Positions 60,275 through 64,000 of a stretch of DNA of 64,000 bases are shown here, in pieces. Numbering within the stretch: the stretch's first letter is position 1; every line of letters starts with the position of its first letter. The translations under genes were made by a program, and so were the position numbers. The DNA is from Nitrospirota bacterium (lineage in GTDB: Bacteria; Nitrospirota; Thermodesulfovibrionia; UBA6902), in NCBI GenBank assembly GCA_016213945.1, contig JACQZF010000006.1:124001-188000 (forward strand), in the 5' to 3' direction. Below the pieces are notes generated by a model. That model ran no database searches, had not been told where the DNA came from, and saw only the letters and a program-made list of their open reading frames with translations.

Positions 60275-60835
60275 TTGAGAAGTTTTATTGCGATAGAATT
60301 ATCAGAAGCGGCAATATCAGCCCTGTCGGCGCTTCAGCAGGAACTTAAAAAAAGCGGGGCGGATGTCAGATGGGTCAGGCCTGAGGGCATTCATCTGACA
60401 CTCAAGTTCCTCGGCAATATTGAGGAAAAAGACGCTGACAGGATTGTAAAAATAATTGAGGGGACCTGCAAGAAATACACGGCATTCAATCTTGAACTCA
60501 GAGGAGCAGGCGTTTTCTCTAACATGAAATCCCCGCGCGTTTTATGGATCGGCGTAACCGGCAACGGAGCTTTTATAAAACTTCAGCAGGAAATCGAATA
60601 TGGGATAGCCTCTCTGGGGTTTGAAAAGGAAGACAGAAGGTTCACTCCTCATCTTACCCTCGGCAGGTTCAGGTCGATGTCAGGAAAAGACGCTCTACTG
60701 AATGCAATTGGATCGCATAAAGAAAGCAAATTCTGCGTCATTGAAGTCAGGGCTGTTTATTTAATGAGAAGCGATTTAAGCCCGGCAGGGGCAAAGTATA
60801 CAAGAGTAGCGGAGATACCACTTGGGAGCCGGTAG
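60275..60835 (+). CDS. thpR: RNA 2',3'-cyclic phosphodiesterase ThpR
   Basis: 186 residues with the two H-x-T-L motifs of the 2H phosphoesterases: IHLTLKFLG (about 40) and TPHLTLGRF (about 127). N-terminal RSFIAIELSEAAI and GVFSNMKSPRVLWIGV are family-typical. It hydrolyses 2',3'-cyclic phosphates at RNA ends. The start appears to be TTG (60275). A heptanucleotide array begins at its stop codon. Confidence 0.93.
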   Translation: MRSFIAIELSEAAISALSALQQELKKSGADVRWVRPEGIHLTLKFLGNIEEKDADRIVKIIEGTCKKYTAFNLELRGAGVFSNMKSPRVLWIGVTGNGAFIKLQQEIEYGIASLGFEKEDRRFTPHLTLGRFRSMSGKDALLNAIGSHKESKFCVIEVRAVYLMRSDLSPAGAKYTRVAEIPLGSR

Positions 60836-60893
60836 TTAGTAGCTGGTAGTTACGGGAAAAAATATAACTACCAGCTACTGGCTGCTGACTACT
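60831..60893. repeat. paired heptanucleotide arrays forming a 15-bp hairpin
   Basis: Units GGTAGTT, AGTAGCT, GGTAGTT (60831-60851) face AACTACC, AGCTACT, GGCTGCT, GACTACT (60866-60893). Bases 60838-60852 pair with 60865-60879 as a perfect 15-bp stem with a 12-nt loop. It lies between thpR and recA, starting in the thpR stop codon. Confidence 0.8.
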
Positions 60894-60945
60894 TGTTAAT
60901 GGATAGTTAAAACTTGATAAATTAAATACACAAGGAGGAGATATC

Positions 60946-61941
60946 ATGTCAGACAAGGACCGTTCAAAGGCGCTTGAAGTCGCCATTTCACAGATAGAAA
61001 AACAGTTCGGCAAGGGCGCAATAATGAGGCTCGGCGCTGGAGGGATAACGGAGATATCCGTCATTCCGTCCGGCTCAATCGGCCTTGACGCTGCGCTTGG
61101 GGTCGGCGGGTATCCAAGAGGCAGGGTCATTGAGATTTACGGCCCGGAATCATCGGGCAAGACCACTCTCGCGCTCAACGCGGTGGCGCAGGCGCAGAAG
61201 GCAGGCGGCAACGCTGCTTTTATCGACGCCGAACATGCATTGGATGTCGCGTATGCTCAAAAACTCGGCGTCAATATTGACGACCTCCTCATAAGTCAGC
61301 CTGATACCGGAGAGCAGGCGCTTGAAGTGACAGAAACACTTGTACGCAGCGGCGCGCTTGATATAATCGTGATAGATTCGGTTGCAGCCCTTGTACCCCG
61401 CGCTGAGATCGAGGGAGAGATGGGTGACAGCCTGCCGGGGCTTCAGGCGAGGCTGATGAGTCAGGCTTTAAGAAAGCTGACAGCGGCGATCTCAAAAGGG
61501 CAGGCAACCGTAATATTCATTAACCAGATAAGGATGAAGATCGGGGTCATGTTTGGCAATCCCGAGACAACAACAGGCGGCAATGCCCTGAAGTTTTACT
61601 CGACAATCAGGCTCGATATCAGAAAGATTGAAAACCTCAAGGACGCGCAGGAGTCAGTCGGCAGCAGGGTCAGGGTGAAGGTAGTCAAGAACAAGGTGGC
61701 GCCGCCCTTCAAACAGGCGGAGTTCGACATATATTTCAACGAAGGCATATCGAGGACCGGCGAGATCATAGACCTCGGGGCCGAGAAGAATATCATTGAG
61801 AAATCAGGCGCGTGGTATTCATACAACGGGAGCCGCATTGGACAGGGCCGGGAGAATTCAAGGCAGTACCTTCAGGCAAACCCGCAAATAGCGCTGGAGA
61901 TTGAATCAAAGATACTTGAGGCGTATAATTTTAAGAAATAA
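60946..61941 (+). CDS. recA: recombinase RecA
   Basis: 331 residues. Walker [10 protein letters not shown] (about 66-74), Walker [17 protein letters not shown], the L1 loop [20 protein letters not shown] and L2 region [14 protein letters not shown] are all intact. RecA drives homologous recombination and the SOS response. GGAGGAGA precedes the ATG. No LexA-type site or recX is immediately beside it; pilT lies between recA and recX. Confidence 0.98.
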   Translation: MSDKDRSKALEVAISQIEKQFGKGAIMRLGAGGITEISVIPSGSIGLDAALGVGGYPRGRVIEIYGPESSGKTTLALNAVAQAQKAGGNAAFIDAEHALDVAYAQKLGVNIDDLLISQPDTGEQALEVTETLVRSGALDIIVIDSVAALVPRAEIEGEMGDSLPGLQARLMSQALRKLTAAISKGQATVIFINQIRMKIGVMFGNPETTTGGNALKFYSTIRLDIRKIENLKDAQESVGSRVRVKVVKNKVAPPFKQAEFDIYFNEGISRTGEIIDLGAEKNIIEKSGAWYSYNGSRIGQGRENSRQYLQANPQIALEIESKILEAYNFKK

Positions 61942-62002
61942 GAGAAGAAAGCCGAAAAGGTAATATGAAGTTCATAAATAAAGCGTTATGCTTGCGACCG
62001 GG

Positions 62003-62067
62003 TCTGTCATTGCGGCTTGTCCGTAATCCTTCCTTGAAAGAAAGATTCCCGACAAGCGGGAATGACA
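62003..62067. repeat. family C REP-like element, copy C7
   Basis: CTGTCATTGCGGCTTGTCCG, TAATCCTTCCTTGAAAGA and GATTCCCGACAAGCGGGAATGAC, between recA and pilT. Confidence 0.8.
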
Positions 62068-62131
62068 ATAAAAGGTTTTGCTTACGAACTTATTTGCAAA
62101 ATAATTATAATTACTTTACAGGGGATAATTT

Positions 62132-63289
62132 ATGTCAGTAGATATTAACGCGCTTCTAAAAAGAGCAGTCCAGATGAAGGCTTCAGACCTGCACATAAAA
62201 GCAGGCAACCAGCCTGTTGTCCGCATTGACGGCGCTATTATTCCATTGCAGGATGAAAAAAGGCTGACTGCTGCGGACACTCTGAATTTAGCCAACTCAA
62301 TCATGACCGAGGCACAAAGGGAACAGTTCACCAAGACCCGCGATATTGATATCGGATACGGCGTTCCCGGAGTTGCAAGGTTCAGGTGCAACCTCTTTAT
62401 ACAAAGAGGCACGGTGGGGATTGTTTTCAGGATTGTCTCTATGGACATTCTTGATATAGAGGAATTAATGCTGCCGCCTGTATTGAAAAAGATCGCCCTT
62501 GAGCCCAGGGGTCTTATTCTCGTCACGGGGACAACCGGAAGCGGCAAGTCAACAGCCCTGGCATCCATGATCGAATATATAAATATCAATAAAACTCTGA
62601 ATATAATAACCATTGAAGACCCGATTGAATTTACATACAGGGACAAGAAGAGCATCATAAGCCAGAGGGAGATAGGCAATGACACGGACTCATTCAGCAA
62701 GGCGCTGAGGGCCGCATTGAGACAGGACCCCGACGTCATCCTCGTCGGCGAGATGCGCGATTTTGAGACCATACAAACGGCGCTGGTCGCGGCTGAGACA
62801 GGGCATCTGGTTCTCAGCACCTTGCACACTTCCGATGCCGTTGAGACCATAAACAGGATCATCTCTGTCTTCCCCCCGTATCAGCACAAGCAGGTGAGGG
62901 TACAGCTTGCCTCTGTTCTCAAGGCCATCATCTCCATGAGGCTCGTCCCGAGGGCCGATGAAAAAGGAAGGGTCCCTGCAGTTGAAGTGCTTGTTGCGAC
63001 AGCCACAATAAAAAGCTGCATCGAAGATTCCGACAAGACAAAACAGATCCACGACTTCATTGTAGAAGGTTTCAGCCAGTATGGGATGCAGACCTTTGAT
63101 CAATCCCTTATGGGTCTTTACCAGCGCGGGCTTATAACTTACGAAGACGCAGTAAGCAGGGCAACAAATCCCGATGACTTCGCCCTCAAGGTGAAAGGAA
63201 TTCTCTCCACAAAGGAATCATGGGAAGAAGGCGTTGCCTCAAGAGAAAAAAATAAAAAGGGACCTGACATTGAAAGGTTCACCCGCTGA
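62132..63289 (+). CDS. pilT: type IV pilus twitching motility ATPase PilT
   Basis: 385 residues. The N-terminal domain starts DINALLKRAVQMKASDLHIKAG in parts. Walker A GTTGSGKSTALA (about 134-145), the Asp box TIEDPIEFTY, Walker B DPDVILVGEMRD and the His box LVLSTLHTSDAVETINRII follow. It depolymerises pilin to retract type IV pili. It is followed by recX, whose start lies inside the pilT coding end. Confidence 0.96.
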   Translation: MSVDINALLKRAVQMKASDLHIKAGNQPVVRIDGAIIPLQDEKRLTAADTLNLANSIMTEAQREQFTKTRDIDIGYGVPGVARFRCNLFIQRGTVGIVFRIVSMDILDIEELMLPPVLKKIALEPRGLILVTGTTGSGKSTALASMIEYININKTLNIITIEDPIEFTYRDKKSIISQREIGNDTDSFSKALRAALRQDPDVILVGEMRDFETIQTALVAAETGHLVLSTLHTSDAVETINRIISVFPPYQHKQVRVQLASVLKAIISMRLVPRADEKGRVPAVEVLVATATIKSCIEDSDKTKQIHDFIVEGFSQYGMQTFDQSLMGLYQRGLITYEDAVSRATNPDDFALKVKGILSTKESWEEGVASREKNKKGPDIERFTR

Positions 63290-63737
63290 CGCCAAAACCT
63301 GTGCATTAAGACTCCTCGGTTACCGCTCCAGAAGCAAAAAAGAAATCCTTGACAGGCTTAAGAGAAAAGGCTTCAGTGATGAGCAGATAAACAACACCGT
63401 TTGTTTTCTTGAAAAGGCCGGGTTAATCAGCGACGAGGCCCTGGCCGCGGAACTTTTCAGATATTCAACAGAAAGAAAGTCTCTCGGCAAAAGAGGTGTC
63501 GAGGCATTCCTTTTACGGCGCGGGATTGATAAAGAGCTTGTCAATAAAACGCTTTCAAAACATTCCGGAGATTTGGAGGAGGAATCAGCGGGGAGATTTG
63601 TCGAAAAGAAATTAAAAAGCATGAAGGACCTTCCCTGTGATGTTATCAGGCGCAGGCTATGGGGAATGCTTCAGCGCAGGGGATTTTCTCCCGATGTAAT
63701 TAACAGGGTTGTGGAAACCGTTAAATATTCCAAATGA
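63270..63737 (+). CDS. recX: RecX family regulator
   Basis: 155 residues if started at TTG 63270, with AAGGGA 8 nt upstream; an alternative TTG at 63234 gives 167 residues. Three helical repeats typical of RecX are present: ALRLLGYRSRSKKEILDRL, GLISDEALAAELFRYST and GKRGVEAFLLRRG. RecX blocks or modulates RecA filaments. It overlaps the 3' end of pilT by about 20 nt in a different frame. Confidence 0.88.
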   Translation: MKGSPADAKTCALRLLGYRSRSKKEILDRLKRKGFSDEQINNTVCFLEKAGLISDEALAAELFRYSTERKSLGKRGVEAFLLRRGIDKELVNKTLSKHSGDLEEESAGRFVEKKLKSMKDLPCDVIRRRLWGMLQRRGFSPDVINRVVETVKYSK

Positions 63738-63912
63738 AGAAATTACGCTCCCATGAATGAACCCGAATAAGCACGAATGAAGGAAGGTCCGTGAAACTTC
63801 GTAGCTGAAAATTATTTGCAATGACATTGTCCTGAATCCGGTCAGCCTCGAATGTACACGAGAAATGATTATATCTCTTGACTAATAAATATCCTGAGGT
63901 TATATTTTCAAT

Positions 63913-64000
63913 GTGATTAAAAAATATATCCCGTTATCATTGGATAAAATAACAACCTGCCGCCTGAAGCGCAGAAAAAGCAAGGTCCGGCTTACTAAGA
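63913..64000 (+). CDS. start of another gene, cut by window edge
   Basis: A GTG at 63913 opens a frame to the edge, reading MIKKYIPLSLDKITTCRLK, then a basic stretch KRRKSKVRLTK. The 5' part is too short to classify; the pattern resembles the start of deoxyhypusine synthase-like proteins but I would not rely on it. GAGG lies about 15 nt upstream, which is far. The 175 nt between recX and this GTG show no gene. Confidence 0.35.
   Translation, partial: MIKKYIPLSLDKITTCRLKRRKSKVRLTK

Noticed and set aside
1-64000. tRNA, rRNA, integrase or insertion sequence
   Set aside because: I searched the gaps by eye and saw no cloverleaf, rRNA or transposase; the only mobile-like DNA is the small palindromic repeats.

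Overview
The window is a stretch of bacterial chromosome, densely coded on both strands, with no rRNA, tRNA or CRISPR array that I can see. Gene content points to a Gram-negative, probably anaerobic or microaerophilic, environmental bacterium: LPS heptose genes, an outer-membrane barrel protein, ftsEX-envC-ctpA, type IV pilus pilT, a 13-haem extracellular cytochrome with MopE-like repeats, a CFI-box C-terminal tail and many multi-domain sensor kinases. Nitrospirota (Thermodesulfovibrionia-like) or a Desulfuromonadota-like lineage fits best. This is inference from protein style, not a phylogeny.

Layout. 0-3.1 kb (minus): atpZ-like fragment, recN, pgpA, OsmC-family gene. 3.4-5.8 kb: Lon-like protease. 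6-11.4 kb: envelope genes (kelch/CFI-box protein, a fused heptosyltransferase-phosphatase, SGNH hydrolase, DUF1207 and DUF502 proteins). 11.6-16.1 kb (plus): rlmD, PhoB/PhoR-type pair, GDT1-type cation transporter. 16.2-22.3 kb (minus): ftsE-ftsX-envC-ctpA and a split transketolase. 22.4-25 kb: mscS, a small HMA-like protein, a conserved-looking hypothetical and a 33-codon candidate small gene. 25-29.2 kb: giant MopE/multihaem/beta-propeller protein. 29.5-38.4 kb: glgB, three sensor kinases and orphan cheD. 38.4-42.7 kb (minus): M20 amidohydrolase, DUF167, truB, dnaG. 42.8-47.9 kb (plus): CBS-GGDEF protein, UbiA-family enzyme, glycosyltransferase, B12-binding radical SAM protein. 48-53.3 kb: AT-rich accessory island with a 1.5-kilo-residue TIR-STAND protein and a DUF433/DUF5615 toxin-antitoxin pair. 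53.4-57.6 kb: mutL, fabF, a C-GCAxxG-C-C gene with an in-frame UGA, moaC. 57.7-60.2 kb: second AT-rich insert (MNT/HEPN pair and a PDZ-first lipoprotein protease). 60.3-64 kb: thpR, recA, pilT, recX and the start of another gene.

Most noteworthy: (1) a probable selenoprotein gene (56678-57109), with UGA replacing the first conserved Cys of the C-GCAxxG-C-C family, a SECIS-like hairpin 24 nt downstream, and ATGA coupling to moaC; (2) the TIR-STAND gene, a candidate antiphage sensor/NADase; (3) at least thirteen heptanucleotide-period arrays scattered through intergenic and coding DNA, some encoding in-frame heptapeptides in waaF, fabF and the envC signal peptide; (4) at least three families of dispersed palindromic elements; (5) a series of promoters whose -10 box lies 3-12 nt before the start codon with no Shine-Dalgarno sequence, suggesting leaderless transcripts; (6) the MopE-13-haem-beta-propeller fusion. 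No selenocysteine machinery lies in the window, so (1) depends on the rest of the genome.
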